Positions 43,007-56,302 of a stretch of DNA of 64,000 bases are shown here, piece after piece. The translations under genes and the position numbers were made by a program. Source of the DNA: Chamaea fasciata (lineage: Eukaryota > Chordata > Aves > Passeriformes > Sylviidae); NCBI GenBank assembly GCA_029207755.1, contig JARCOQ010000002.1, positions 54,835,172 to 54,899,171 of the forward strand, in the 5' to 3' direction. Below the pieces are notes generated by a model. That model had not been told where the DNA came from, did not search any database, and saw only the letters and a program-made list of their open reading frames with translations. Position 1 is the stretch's first letter; each line of letters starts with the position of its first letter.

Positions 43007-43448
43007 TCACAAAGGCAAAGGAAACGAGCACGCAGCCAGTAAAGCTCCTTGAGCTGCAGCCTCCTGGCATCACAAATAACGCATCTAACTAGACCTGTAC
43101 CACAGAGCTCAGCTGCTAATCAACTGATGTGAGCTAATGGTATGTAAATCTCATAATGACATCTATCTCTGGCTTACTTAAGCTGAATGAAAATTTTATG
43201 CCTGAATTTAACAAGAATTATCTGCTTACATTGTAAACACAGATGGAATGCTTTCTGCTCTTTGTAATATGTTTTCTCAATGCTGTCTTTCAACCAGAGA
43301 GTCTAGCTGAATTTTTGTGTACCTGTGTGATGAACGTGCATATACCTAACTGCTCTGCTGAACAGCAGTGAGAGAATTTTCATATAATAAGCAGGCTTAA
43401 AGTATGTTTGCTTATAACAAATCCAGAATGGATTTTAACTGGAATAAA
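43007..43448 (+). other. KCTD4: KCTD4 3' untranslated region with poly(A) signal
   Basis: The sequence after the KCTD4 stop codon is AT-rich and has no further gene. A canonical AATAAA lies at 43443-43448, followed by T/G-rich sequence (TGTTCATTAGTGTTTATGG) of the kind that supports cleavage. A second AATAAA at 43937-43942 would give a longer 3' UTR. Which one is used cannot be told from sequence. Confidence 0.55.
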
Positions 43449-45785
43449 TGATTTTGACTGTTCATTAGTGTTTATGGTAATCTATTGTACTGAATTTACA
43501 AAAAACAAGATTGCAAGAGTTTAAAACAACCAACTTAATGTTTAAGTTTAATGGTTTCTCAACTCACTTAACCCCAAATTTACACCATATTGCTACACTA
43601 ATAGCAATTGCCAGAAACACGTAAACCAACAAAATAATGCTGGGGGAGTTGAATTTGATTATAGAAATTGGGTCCAATCTGCACAAGAACGTGAAATTTT
43701 CTAATCATACATACATATCAAATAGCTAACAAAAGTATTTGACATTAAGTTTAGCATATTTCCAGTAATGGCATCCTACAATGCCAGTCAGTATTTCCTA
43801 GCAATCATTTGTGCTCGTAAGGACAGGCAATGAACAGAGCCCTTGCTCTGCACAGTGGCTTACTAAATGCAATGAGTACTATCAGTTCTGAACAGACCAC
43901 CTGCTGGCACTAAAGACAATTCACTCTAAGTACTGAAATAAATACCTTCATTCTCCTCATCTCCACTATATATCAAATCTTTTAATTTATATTTTAAACA
44001 AAGGTTTAATAGTTTCTGTATACCAACTGTAAGTAATTTAAATGCAAGTATTACGAACCAGACACTTCACAAAAGCAAACTGAAGAATCATCACAAAAGG
44101 TAAGAAGAAGCAGCACTAACTCTAAGCTTTGCTTGTCATTGAAACCAATCATCATTCATAGCTCACATGAACCCAAAATTCAAGTAAAATGCTTATGAAC
44201 AAAGCAAAAAACCAACTAAGTAGTTCTCCCAAAACATCGATCTTGTAAAGGAAAAAAATGTTAGTAAAAGGCAGTACAATCCATACTAGAAGTGACAATC
44301 AAGAAAAACAGCTAACACAGGACAGGCTGAGAACAGTTGTGGTTTGGATTTTAGGGGGAACAAATTAACCCTTAGTAGCAAGGGCTGAGAATACAAATGC
44401 AAGGTCCACTTATCCATCAAGCTGAAATTTTTTTTCACTTTTAACATACAACAAGTATTGTTAACTAGGTCCCTTGCTAGAGATGAATTAATACACGGAT
44501 GCTACATCTCCAGACCAGGCAGCAGTGACTGAAATATATTCCAGTTTGATTTTATCAAATGGGGGAATTCAACCTCTCCAGGATACTCCATCAGGATGAA
44601 TCCACTGTCTAGAAACAATGAAGTTTTCCGTCTAGTCCTCATGATACAGACTTACAGTTCATAAAAAATGTGGTTCTATAAAAGATATGGTTCTAAGTGG
44701 AACTTTTCCAGACTCTAATGTTTAAAAATCAGATCACTTTACATTTCAGGCATACAAGCTGAAGAACTGTCTATGTCTCCCAAAACTTCTCTGAATTTGT
44801 CCAAATGCATTAATGATATACACACAAAAGATACATAGTAAAATACTATTGTTTACATCCGCCACCAGCATGTGTCATCTTCTTTCCTCCCCCTCCAAGC
44901 TATTTTCAAATTGATGTATTAAAAAATCCTCATTAACCACTAATCTTGTGCTTCTCAGAATCTGTAGGACTTCTGTGAAAAGCAAATGTGAAAGCTTCCC
45001 TAAAAGAAATACAAAATCCTGCTGATCTTCTAGGACAAGAACTAGAAACACAATCACACAGGAGGACAATTACATGAAAACCTCTTTGTAGATACAATTC
45101 TCTACATGAGCAAGAAAAAGTGATAAGACAATCTAAAAAAGCTCCATAATGAACCCACAAGTTTTAAAGCAGCATGCTCAAAGTGCTGTCAAATACACAG
45201 CCTGCATCAGCACAAAGTCTGGAGGAGGCTGTTGCTCCTGGGATGTCAAATCATCCATTTGCACTTAAACACTTTTGATTATAACCTTCATTTGTCCTGG
45301 GTCTGTGACTGAGATTTAAAATGTAATTGCAGCTGAAAAGAAGGAAAGCGAAAACCAATTAATAAACAATTAATATCTGTTAACTAAAATACATTGTGGT
45401 TGCTCGTCTTTCTGTTGGGCTCTTAGGATGCCAAACACCAAGAAATCAATTGTTAGCACTTCCCTATCAGAAAGCAGCACCAGATTTTATTGGAGCATGA
45501 CTTTTGCTCATGAAAAATCAGTAGAGAATTTGATGGGTCTGCATTTATTGTAGAAAATACTTTCAGGATATAAGTTATTCAGAAGCTGATAATCACAGGT
45601 AACATGGAAACTATCTGAAGCATCTTCTAAGAATATTCTACAGCTTTTCATAAAAGATTTATTTGCCAGGCTTTTGGTTCAGAGTATCTACTGCCCTCTC
45701 AACTCACAAAAGAGAACTTGAAGGAAAAAAGGGTTTTTTAAGTGAAAAATGTATCTCTCTAATCATTATTAAAACAGATGCCTGT

Positions 45786-45826
45786 GTTGTTTGGTTGGTT
45801 TATTGGGTTGGTTTGTTTGTTTGTTC
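45786..45826. repeat. T/G-rich simple repeat
   Basis: Imperfect GTTT/GGTT units, ending in GTTTGTTTGTTTGTTC. Confidence 0.7.
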
Positions 45827-48800
45827 AAAATTCAATGATTCATTACCTTATGTAATTTTCACTGGATTTTTTGTATATTTCTGTGTAAGTAACACTGACA
45901 TCTATGGCACACATGCAAAGTCATCCACTGCAACACACCTCAATCTTGTTTCTTTTCCCTTTTTCATGAGCAGTGATGCATTTCTGCAAGTGTCAGGGTC
46001 TGAAATTTTTACATGCTACCTCTGATGGAAGGCATCTCACTCAGCTCTTTGAATTACACAGCAGAAAGGAACATGGAGGTAAAAAAAAAATAATTAATTC
46101 CCTTCCCTATTCACATTGAACAAATCCACAACTGTCTTGAATCATGCCATATCAGCTACAATCAGACACTTCAAACTAGATATAAACTTGAGCAATTTTT
46201 CAGGGCAGGACGGTCTTGCTTTGGTACGTGAACAAAGAGACCACATAAAACCTCAATACTGTGAATAATGTTTCATTTGTGCTCCATAAACATACTAAAT
46301 ATAACATAAATATACTGTGCATATGTTCAGCCAGTCAGGTGGATACTTGGGTTCCATCAGAGTGGGATGAACCAGAAAAAACACCCAGTTATGCATCAGC
46401 TACCTTTTCTGTCTTTTCTTTAAAGTTGGAAATTTCATATTGAATAACTACTATGACAATATGAAAGCTGCAAAATCAAGCACTTAAGTCAGAAATACCC
46501 ACAGTTGTTCTAACAACATTAACATTACTTAGTATATGATGTGCATGCAAAATATTTCTATTCTCCTTTCTCTCACTAAGACTCGGATCACAACAAACGT
46601 ATCAGAACTGTCCTACAACTATCAGGAAGGAATGGCAATTACCATGATTTCTCTGATGATCTTCAACTGCTCCAGTTGGAGTAAGAAGGAACTTCCTCCC
46701 ATTTCCCCAAGGAGGCACTTAACCTTCTCCCAGGTTTGGTCAGCTCTGCTTGCCTCCCTGCCTGTTTTGTCAGGTGAGAAGAGGGGTCACCAAGCATAAA
46801 GGACAGAGAAAACGGGTCACCAGCAGAAAGGACAACTGGAGGCAGGACTAAATTCCATAGACTACAAAAAAATGTCCTTGCTCCTATTAATTTCTTGAAT
46901 GACTACTCATGGAAAAGTATAAATGGCTGCCAAACTGACCAAAATACTGACACATGGATGCCCATCTTTCCCCAGTGGTGGAGGAGAAGCCAAGGACTCT
47001 ATTACACTTGGCAGTGCACTGGCATAGGCGTCAACTATATGAATGTTCATATGAGAACAAAACCTACAAGTTTTTTAGGTTTGTAGAATAAACATACAAG
47101 GCTGCACTATGACAGACTAAAGCCTGTTTTAGCCCAGTTTTCCCTGGTGACTGGGAACTGTTTCCATTTAGAGACTTCACATGTCTGGGTGAATCCCCAT
47201 TTTTTGGCCTTTGACCCTCACATTCTTTCCTTTGTCTTGTTCTTTCCTCCCATCATACAACTATTTTTCATTTTAGTTTCACCATATCCCTTCCTTTCAC
47301 CAGGCCAGTTGTGGGGCTTTGTCAGGGACGCCTAGGAAAGAATAAATACTGGGAAAAACATATACAATGCCTGCTCAAAGGATTCCTCTAATCACTTACT
47401 GCCCAATGACTTCCAGAGTCAGATGTGGTTTCTGGAGGTAATCTTGGTGGTGTGAAGTACAGAGGCTGCACAACAAGGTCAAATTGCAGCTCCAGTTCTG
47501 TACCTTCAGTACTGACTCACCCACTGACCAGTGTTTCACAGCCTCATAATTGCACTATTGATATTTTCAAACACTCACATCTTATTTTTTATTTTTTTGC
47601 ATTTGTACCTATTACAACTGTTTAAGTGACAACAGGTCACTTCTTTTCTACAGTAGGTAAAAATTACATCATCATTTGCAGAAAATTGGCGGCATTGTTA
47701 TTTTCGCCTCTTAAAAGCATTACAAGGTTTCCACTCAGTAAGACCAGAAGAGGTTAAGAAAATGATCTTCTTCCTCCTTTCTTCATTAGTATACAAGCAG
47801 AATAAGGGCAGGCAACAAATAACAAAATTTAATAAGAGCAGTGTCTAATCCATTAATTTATTTGTGTAGAAGGGTCATGTTGCCCTAATGCTGCTGACTG
47901 ATAAATCAGGACTGGGGATGAAGAGCACAAATTCACTTGGGTCTGTGACAAAATAAATACTATCTTCCTCAGCTAGATCATCTTTGCTAAATAACTATTA
48001 CATAAACCTAACATTGTCTGCTGCCCTGCAACATGGGGTAGATTGACAGGAAAGTGACTACTAGTTAAAAAAATGAAGGAATCCTTATATGAAGAGAGAG
48101 GCTTGCATAATTTATTGTGTTGAAACAAAATCAGTAAGACGCAAGAAATTTAGGATCAGAAAAAATAACATTTGGGGGTTTATTTACATTTGAAATAGAC
48201 ATTCTGTAATTCCTATGTATTGGTATATCACAGAGAACATTGTCTCAAAACACTGCCTCCTTAAATCATTATCATTCTCAATAAAACGCCAGAAAACAAG
48301 CAGCATGGCAAGGACTGGGGAAGGTAGGAGGAAGATGTATGATGACACCTGAGGAACACGGATGAGAAAGCACCCCGAAAAAGAAACTGTGGCTGCCTTT
48401 CTTCTGAAATTGCGTAATATTCTGTAGGTAGACAGTTGATTTCTTTTCCCAAAAACGTTCATAGTAGGAGTACCACACACAGCTAATGCAAGTCTCCCAA
48501 GAAGCTGTTTCTGTCTGTGCTGCTCAAAGCTGGTACAATAATTATAGCTGTAAACAGCAGCTACTCATTTAAAACAGTATTACGACATGATGATATGCAA
48601 GCTCAACATGCTAGGATTTCGAAACCAAGTTGTTAGAAGATGACTCCTATAAACTGAGTCATTCTGAATGTCTGTAAGCTTCTCCTAATAATGCTAAAAA
48701 TTACCACAATATTGCCTTGTTCACTGGTGGTGTGACTTTAGGGGACATAACCTTGGTTTACACACAGTTCACGAAAGCCATCATCTTTGTGGGCATTAAA

Positions 48801-50754
48801 GGGGGATTCCACTCGCTGCACCCCAAACATTTCTTTTAGTTCTGTGAAATGCTAGATCTCTACGCTTTTCCAGGATACATCTTTTTTTTTTCCTTTGACA
48901 CCACCAAACTTCCAGTGGCAGCTTTGTTCCAGGTAAGGAAAGCCTGCTCTAACCAAAGCACAAGGTCTCCTTGCTCACAGCTCCTGAAGAGAGATTTGGC
49001 ATCCTGTGTAAGGGGGTGGCACTTGATCACCAACAGAAACACATCAAGGAGACAAGAATTCAGATTTAAAAACGCAAGGCTGCTTGCAGGGTAAATTCCC
49101 CAGGAAGATGAAGTCCCAAGGGGCTTGCTAGAGTCTGGAGTCTGATGCTCAGGGAAGTCTGCAGTGCTGGACTTCCCCATCTGTGAGAATGGGAAGGAAG
49201 AAGTGTGGTGAGAGAGCTTATGAGCACTATGAGATGAAGAGAAAGGGACCCAGTATCACTCAGTGTCAGCTGAGGGTCTTGGTTTTGCGATGAAGACACA
49301 TGCCCACACAGTGGAACACTGAGGTTATACAATACAAATAATATCTAATAATCCTGAAATTAATAAATAATAGGGGGAAAATTTAACAAAATTCTCCTTT
49401 TGCTTTTCATATGCCAGCTTTCAAAGAGAAAATTTTCTTTACTGTAGACAAAGTCAGAGGAATTAACTTTTTTTAAAAAATTGTTAATAGAAAACTTCAA
49501 ACTACAAATCTCCTGCTGCAGCTCCACAGAAATATATTTGTTAGCTCCTAGGACATTCTGACTTTTATATTTTAGTGAACAGATGAAAAAAACAAAAAAA
49601 AAGTACAGGTCAGAGGTGGATACAGAGTCTCTCAATTAGGAAGTAAAAATAAGCAAATAAACTAGCAATGAACAGGCTAAGCATGAAAAGATGTAAATAG
49701 ACCAAGCAACTATAACATCAAACCCAGTCATTTATTGCTTCTCCACTACTTAAATAAGGCCTTTGGCAAGTAGGGATAAAGTAGTACATTTTCTCAGTAC
49801 TGAAACTGGTAATCTCAGAGGAGACAAATTAAAGGTCCTGCCAGCCAGGTTGGTAAGAAACAGATAAAGAGAGGAAAAGGTACTCTTGAGGTTAGAAGTC
49901 TTATCAATACTAACATTATCTAAAGCCTGCAGCACTGCCAGTTCTTGTGACATTTCCAACACATTTTCTAAAATGAACAGCAAATAAAGTTCTTTCCCAA
50001 CAGGGCAAAAATCTAACATGTAGGCTATCTTATGCCTTTCCACATGATGATTAAAGTCCACTTCTGTAACTTTTCTGCCACACCAAGATTATGATTTCTG
50101 GGTTTGCCCACAGAGATCCCTCAGACAACCCGCATTAGTAGGACAGTATGTTGAAGCACAGCTACACATTGCTCCTGCATCACCACTGCTATTGGCAAGA
50201 TGCTGGGGCTGGAAAAGCCTGACAGCTCAGGAAGAGCACAAAATGAGCTTTGCTAGACTGTTTCCAGACTCAAGCATACAGAAAGCTCAGGTCCTCCAAC
50301 TGCACTACTGCCTTCAGTGTTCTTGCAGCTGCAGCTACCAAAGGCAAAGATAAATGACTACACACAATCTTGGAAGAGCAGATCTCGCCTTTGCTTTAAT
50401 TGCTTTCCCCCAAAAAAGTTATTTCTGTGGGTAAAAAGAAGAAACTTCTAACTAAATATCACTGGTGGACGCTGTGTAACAATAGTATAGAACTGGGGCG
50501 AAAAAAAAAAGAAAAAAGGCAGGCGGGAAAAAGAGGGAAATAAAGCCTGAGTGTAAAAGTACTGGGTCAGACTAAAGGTCTGGTTTGCTCACCATCATGA
50601 CTCCAGTAAAGTGGTCACAAGTGGACATCTATGAAGAAACCTAAGGACAGTGCAGACGTGTGATTCTCCTACCGGTTATGCATCCCAGTGCCCACCTGGA
50701 TTTTGTGGCTTGGGGTCTCTCAAATCAGATGCCCCCTTGATCTTAGACCCCTTA

Positions 50755-51418
50755 GGTGGATTTTGGCTGATAAGAAGCTCAACAGAACCCAGAAATGTGA
50801 GCTCACAGCCCAGAAAGTTCATTGTACCCTCACCTGCATCAAAAGAGGAGTGGCCAGCAGGTCCAGGGAGGAGATTCTGCCCCTCTCCTCTCTTGAAACC
50901 CCATGTGGAATACTGCTGCCACCTCTGGGGTCTCCAGCATAAGAAGGACACAGTCCTGTTGGACAGGGCCAGAGAAGGGTTACAAAGGTGATCAGAGGGC
51001 TGGAACACCTCTCCTATGAGCTCAGGTTGAGAAAGTTAGGGTTGTTCAGCCAGGAGAAAAGAGGACTCCAGGGTGACCTTAGAGCACTTTCCAGTACCTA
51101 AGGGGAGCTACAGGAGAGATACTTTTGACAAGGGAATGTCATGATAGAACAAAGGACAAAGGCTTCTCAAAAGTGAAAAAGGGTAGATTTAGATTATATA
51201 TTATGAAGAAATTCTTCACTGTGAGCATGGTAAGACACTGGAAAAGGCTGCACAGAGAAGTTGTGAATGCCTCATCCCTGGCAGTGTTCCAGGCCAGGCT
51301 GCATGGGGCCCTGCGCAACCTGGCCTAGTGAAGGCTGTTCCTGCCCATGGCAGGGGGATCGGAACCAGATAATCTTTAAAGTCTTTAAGACAACCCAAAC
51401 TATTCTATCATTCTACAA
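50755..51418 (+). mobile_element. CR1 LINE fragment, about 660 bp, plus orientation
   Basis: The segment follows the avian CR1 3' region in order. First is the block gtggccagcaggtccaggga. Next are gtggaatactgctgccacct, cacctctcctatgagctcag and attcttcactgtgagcatgg. Last is the 3' end caacccaaactattctatca. It is 5'-truncated and riddled with indels, so no reverse transcriptase frame survives. It sits 460 bp upstream of the solo LTR at 51883-52337. Confidence 0.92.
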
Positions 51419-51878
51419 TCTTTCATATCCCTTTGGTCTCTAAGGTTGTGTCAGCCTTCAGCAAATACCACCTTTATGTCCATATCTTCTGTCAAGGAAT
51501 TCAATTACATTCTGAGTGCAGAACCACCTAATTTTATTTACTTTGAAACTGACTCCTGCAAGCCTTACATCTGCTGCACGTCAATCTCACACTGGCCAAG
51601 ACAGAAAACATTTGATTTTTCTCTGCCCCTTTGATCCATCATTCAAGGCTCTGAATTTGCAATACTCCAGAAATCTGAATCCATCAAACGTGATCATGCT
51701 GGTAGGTGGGTGAACTGCAATAATTAGCAAAATACCTCATGGAAGACAAACACAATTTGCGAAGTTATAATCTGCAATGCCTGAAATGGCTAAGATTCCT
51801 GGAATTCCTCAAGAGTCATGAGGAAAACAAAGAACTCTGGTACAAGCCAAAAGCACACTTCTGTTTAGTTCAGTACTT

Positions 51879-51882
51879 CTAC
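51879..51882. repeat. Left target-site duplication (CTAC) of solo LTR
   Basis: CTAC directly abuts the TG start of the LTR and is repeated at 52338-52341 directly after its CA end. Confidence 0.75.
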
Positions 51883-52337
51883 TGATGCCTTGGGAAGGCT
51901 GACCTGGAAAAGAGAGTGGACAGAGCTAGAGGATAAAGTAGGTATTCATTAAATGGCCTTTAAGGATATACCTTGGGCAGTACAAGAGCCTGACCAGGGC
52001 TACGCCCAAGGTGGACCCAAAATGGTCACAAAATGGACGACCACTCATGAGGTCTTACATTTTTATAAATTTTCGTCCATTTGTATATTGGGGCTTATTG
52101 TCCAATTACAGCTTCAGATTATGAGGTCCCTTCCTTCTTGCTCCTCTCTTCAGTCCACCATTGTTTACACTTTTGGGCCAGAAAACTTCTAACAGTTGTC
52201 CTTGGTCTCCATCTGGAAAAGGATTTGTTTTGTCTACTCTGTGAAGAGAGCTTACTAACACTTAATATGAGGCTCAGAACTACACACCTAGGCAGCACAG
52301 AATCTGAAAAACAAGAAAGCTAAAACTTAAGGCATCA
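51883..52337 (-). mobile_element. Solo LTR of an endogenous retrovirus (4-bp TSD, ERV1-like), minus orientation
   Basis: The 455-bp element begins TGATGCCTT and ends AAGGCATCA, a perfect 9-bp terminal inverted repeat with TG...CA ends. A 4-bp direct repeat, CTAC, flanks it. On the minus strand a TATA-like TTTATAAAA lies near 52061-52070 and a decayed poly(A)-signal region lies near 51941-51955, placing the U5 end at 51883. The TATA/poly(A) order gives the minus orientation, the same as GTF2F2. The 4-bp duplication fits gammaretrovirus-like ERV1 elements. No internal viral genes are present, so LTR-LTR recombination is likely. The open frames here (79 and 80 codons) are not genes. Confidence 0.88.
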
Positions 52338-52341
52338 CTAC
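52338..52341. repeat. Right target-site duplication (CTAC) of solo LTR
   Basis: Matches 51879-51882. Confidence 0.75.
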
Positions 52342-54044
52342 AAGGTGGACATGAACATCAGAGAAGGACAAAATACAGTCATGGGATTAACTCCCATTGT
52401 TTTGTATCAGGTTCTGTTCTCAAGAGAGAAACTGTACAACAATAAGTACATTAGTTTGCTCAGACATACATGTTAGACTATTCATACAATATACTAAAAT
52501 AAATAGCCAGACTTGAAGGACACCAAGGACATTTACGCAAATTCTCAAAAAATTTAATTCCAGTTAGTGCTGACCTACATTAAATCCATATAATTTTGCT
52601 ATTCTACCACTGCATATTCCATGTTCTTCCACAGTATTTATTATAACCAGTACCACAGGCCTTGACTACACATACCTTAAAGCAGGAATCACTGCTTCTT
52701 TGTGTATTTCAACAGGTACCAATGGAGTCTTACACTGATTACGGCTCCTGGAAAGCTACTGGGAAGCTTGCATTTTAAGTTGTGTTGCATTTATCTGCCA
52801 ACAAACCCAGTTATACTTTTAAGACAAAAACTGTTTCTGTGTCTTGAAAATGGCAGAATCTGCATCTAAATTATATTCAACACTGAGTGGTAAGCTTGTA
52901 TTTAAATTAAAAGTTACTGTTTTATCCCTCCTCACAATCATTTTCCAGTTAAGTTTTGCTTTTGAAGTTTAATTAATGTATGTTAACTGCTTGAAAGAGG
53001 ATAAAATCAAATGTGCACTTAGTAGCTTTATACCATCCCATGTTATACCATAAGAAGACTCTGTCTTTACCAAAAAATTGCTGATTTTATCACATGGAGT
53101 TCAGTGGTTATCATCATGCTTACAACAAATTTCAAATATTCCAACATATGTATAATCAACATGTGAATCCTTTTTTTACCACAATATCAAGAAATTGAGG
53201 ACGTGGTATCTACAAACAGTTTGAGTGCTGTATATATGTGTCTGCAGTCACATTCACACACTCACAATTGGTAAAATTTTAATACTAAATTCCCCCTATA
53301 TTGTCTGTCTACATGCCCAAAGCTTAGGCAATATAATATACTCAGTTGATGCCCATGCAGGTTCCATATAATGCATTTCCACAAGGACAACACCTAACTA
53401 CATTTGCTCTTACATGAGAATGCATTTCTTTACTGTATCATTCTCAGCAGACTACACAGGCTCAGAGCAGCAGCTTCTGCATATTTTTATTGGGGGGGAG
53501 CAGGTAACACTTTATACTGGCACAAATGCTTGGTTTTCACAGCTTCTGTCACCACTGACAGCACTTTCAGGTAGGTGCAAGAAATGCCATAAACAAACAA
53601 GAGCCATATACACATATTTGGATTTGAATCACTTGCTCATCCTCATATAGGACCAAGCAATTTCATTCCTCTTTTCCTTTAGCTTACTGTGTCATTTGCT
53701 ATGCTCCTTTCACTTTTAGCATAAACCAGCCTTCAGGCACTAAGTAACACCAGTTGAATCACCAAGCACTGTTTATCACAAGCCCTAAACAAATAGGATT
53801 TCTGTATGGAAAAACTGATCTAAAATTATAAAATGCAAAAGGAACTCAAATTTAGTTTAAGGAAACTTGTCTCACATATGTTTTCATTCCTGAATATTTT
53901 GACTGCAAACATCATTCGAGATATCATGGATACTAAAGATTTAAATGGGCTCAACCAACAGGGACACTTCATAGAAGAAAAGTCCATGAGGTCCTGTTAA
54001 GTAAAACACCATCACTTGTGGTTCTGGAGCTCCCTGAGCTGTGA

Positions 54045-54214
54045 ATCATTAAAGGCTGCTCAGAGAGAAGGCACATGCTCATCCCTGGAAACATTCAAGG
54101 TTAGGTTGGACCGGGCTCTGTTTTTGTTGAAGATGCCCCTGCTCATTGCAGGGGTGTTGGACTAGGTGAGCTTTAAAGGTCCCTTTCAAACCAAACTGTT
54201 CTATGATCCTATGA
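54045..54214 (+). mobile_element. CR1 LINE 3' tail, plus orientation
   Basis: The sequence runs from aaaggctgctcagagagaag through tcatccctggaaacattcaa and gcaggggtgttggactaggt to aaccaaactgttctatgatc. These are typical CR1 3' blocks in order, and the element is strongly 5'-truncated. Confidence 0.9.
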
Positions 54215-55039
54215 GAAGCATCTTGGGGAGGTACCATTGTGCTTCTCCCATGTTCTTACACTCATCTATCTCAAGGCATCTGCTGCTGACCACCACTCAG
54301 GACAGGACACCAACCAGATGACCTTTAGTCCAACCCAGCATCAGTATCAGATACTCACAGTCTCTCTCAAACAGCATCATGTAGAGTAGCAACACTACCA
54401 TGGCTTTTCTAGGTGGTTTAGAATTATCCCAACAATAAATGTGATAAAAAATGTCATACATAATACTAAGGATTCACGACAAAAATTCTGAAGTTTGATA
54501 GCACCTTACCCATGTAAAAATGTTTTAAGCATGTAAATCAAATGGTTTCTGAATGTCATACGTGATTTACCTTCTTCACTTACTGTAAATAAACCTTACA
54601 TTTTTTTATTACAGTAACACCCAAAAGGATATTGTTATGCTAACATGCTAAACAGATACATAAAAGACATCATCTTTGCCTCAAAAGTACTTGATGTAGG
54701 CCAAGAAACAGTAGATCAACAGAAAAACTGTGTACAAAATAACCGGAATTACTTGAGAGGTAGTTTGGAAAAGGTCATCTGATTTTGAGAAAATGATTTT
54801 GAGAAAAAAAGTGAATAAGCCAACAGTGTAACTGATGGCTGAGAGTCCTCCTTTATATGCCTCAGGGTAACCAACTGCAATTACTCAGAGAGTGAATCCA
54901 TAACCAGTTTGATTCCATCAAATGGGTTTAGAACTCATCTTGTCAGCACATTTAAACAGCTCACACCATACAGTAATTCATTCTTCTGGCTGAAACAAAA
55001 ATACAAACAACTAAACACGTGGCCATCTTACACAACATT

Positions 55040-55160
55040 CACAGAACAAGGAAGAGGCACCAAGAGAGAAAAGCAGACAATTCAACCATTCAAACACAAA
55101 CCAAAACAAACCACAAAAGCCAAGCAAAACCAAGAGTGCACCCTTACAACTAAAAAAACA
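55040..55160. repeat. A/C-rich low-complexity region
   Basis: Many short AAAC and CAAA units (for example caaaccaaaacaaaccacaa). The 86-codon open frame over it is compositional. Confidence 0.55.
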
Positions 55161-56263
55161 ACTAAATGAAAGTATCAAAATTCTGATTCATTTTAGCAGT
55201 TAAAATCTCAATATCTGATTTACACAAGACACTACACAGCAGTGAACCTCAGTTTTCAAGTGGTAAGAAATACCAATCTCTAGGAAGCAGCCCTTCTTAT
55301 CTTAAAACTGCACCACAATTCACAAAGAATCAGAGTGAACAGGTTTTACCAGAAGAAGAATTGCAAGCTATAAAACACACCTTGGATTCAGTACAAGTCT
55401 GCAGACTATAACATTCCTAACAGCAGTCTTCCGACTGGCTTAGGCCAGTGTAATAGAAGGAATCTCCATTTTACAAAAGATTCCCTGCTACAGAAAACAA
55501 AACCCAAACCCTACTTTTAGCCAGACACAAACTATACACTTTTGACAATATCTGATGCTGAAATGCAATTCAAAGAAGTCAGATATTAGAAAAAGCAGAT
55601 GTCTCCATGTTTAAGTGTCCAATAAATACTTTCACAAAGACATTTTAAACACCCACTAGCATTAGCACTTATGTTCAGGAAATGCTTTTAAGAAAAGTAG
55701 GATTTCGAAACTCTTTCACATCTTACACATGAGCCAACTCCTATCTGTGCCATTACCACTTGACAAGTGCCACTCTGGTCCCAGTACTATTAAATCCATC
55801 TGCATCAGAGATAATCCTACTTTTTATGGACTATTTTTATGACTGCTTAGTTTATACAATAGAAGGCAAAAAGCAAAAGATCTGGAAATGTGTTACAAAC
55901 TTTTCAACCAAAAGAAAAAAATTCAAAAACTAAATTTATTTAAATAATAAATTAAAACAAACAAACAAAAAAAAAGGTTGAGAAATAAATAAAAAATCTT
56001 AAACAACATTGCAAAGAACATTATGTTTCTAAACCTTTCCCTCACCATTTTATTCCCCTTCTTTTAAATAAAAAATACTAATAATTTAAACTTTTGGGCA
56101 CAGCAGATAAACAGTTTATGATGTTATTGTTTAATGTAATGATATTCTACAAAATGTAACAGACACTTTTTTTTTTAATCTACCAATTTCTTAAGAAGTA
56201 AAACTCAAAATCTGCAACATTAAGTAATTTCTTAAGTGCTTCAAAGAAAGTGTCTGTACTCAC

Positions 56264-56302
56264 CAGCACCGCCACTTTCTGATTTTTCTTCTGATTGGTT
56301 TT
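56264..56302 (-). CDS. GTF2F2: Candidate 39-nt cassette exon of GTF2F2
   Basis: On the minus strand a pyrimidine-rich acceptor (TTTATTTTTTCCAG) is followed by 39 nt and then a donor, G|GTGAGT. The flanking constitutive exons meet in phase 1. The 39 nt are a multiple of three and are open in that phase. If included, they insert ENQSEEKSESGGA between the Val ending the 63032-63176 exon and the Asp-Lys-Leu starting the 33715-33796 exon. The insert is acidic and serine-rich, typical of a flexible loop, and falls inside the RAP74-binding domain. The mammalian RAP30 that I know lacks it. What is seen is the splice sites, phase and open frame. That it is spliced in any tissue is inference. A chance splice-site pair in a long intron remains possible. 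Confidence 0.5.

Noticed and set aside
50650..51398. Several open frames of 60-113 codons on both strands
   Set aside because: They fall inside a decayed, 5'-truncated CR1 fragment and do not form a continuous reverse transcriptase frame.
54280..54345. Possible further CR1 remnant (ccagatgacctttagtccaa)
   Set aside because: It is too short and diverged to separate from chance next to the clear CR1 tail at 54045-54214.
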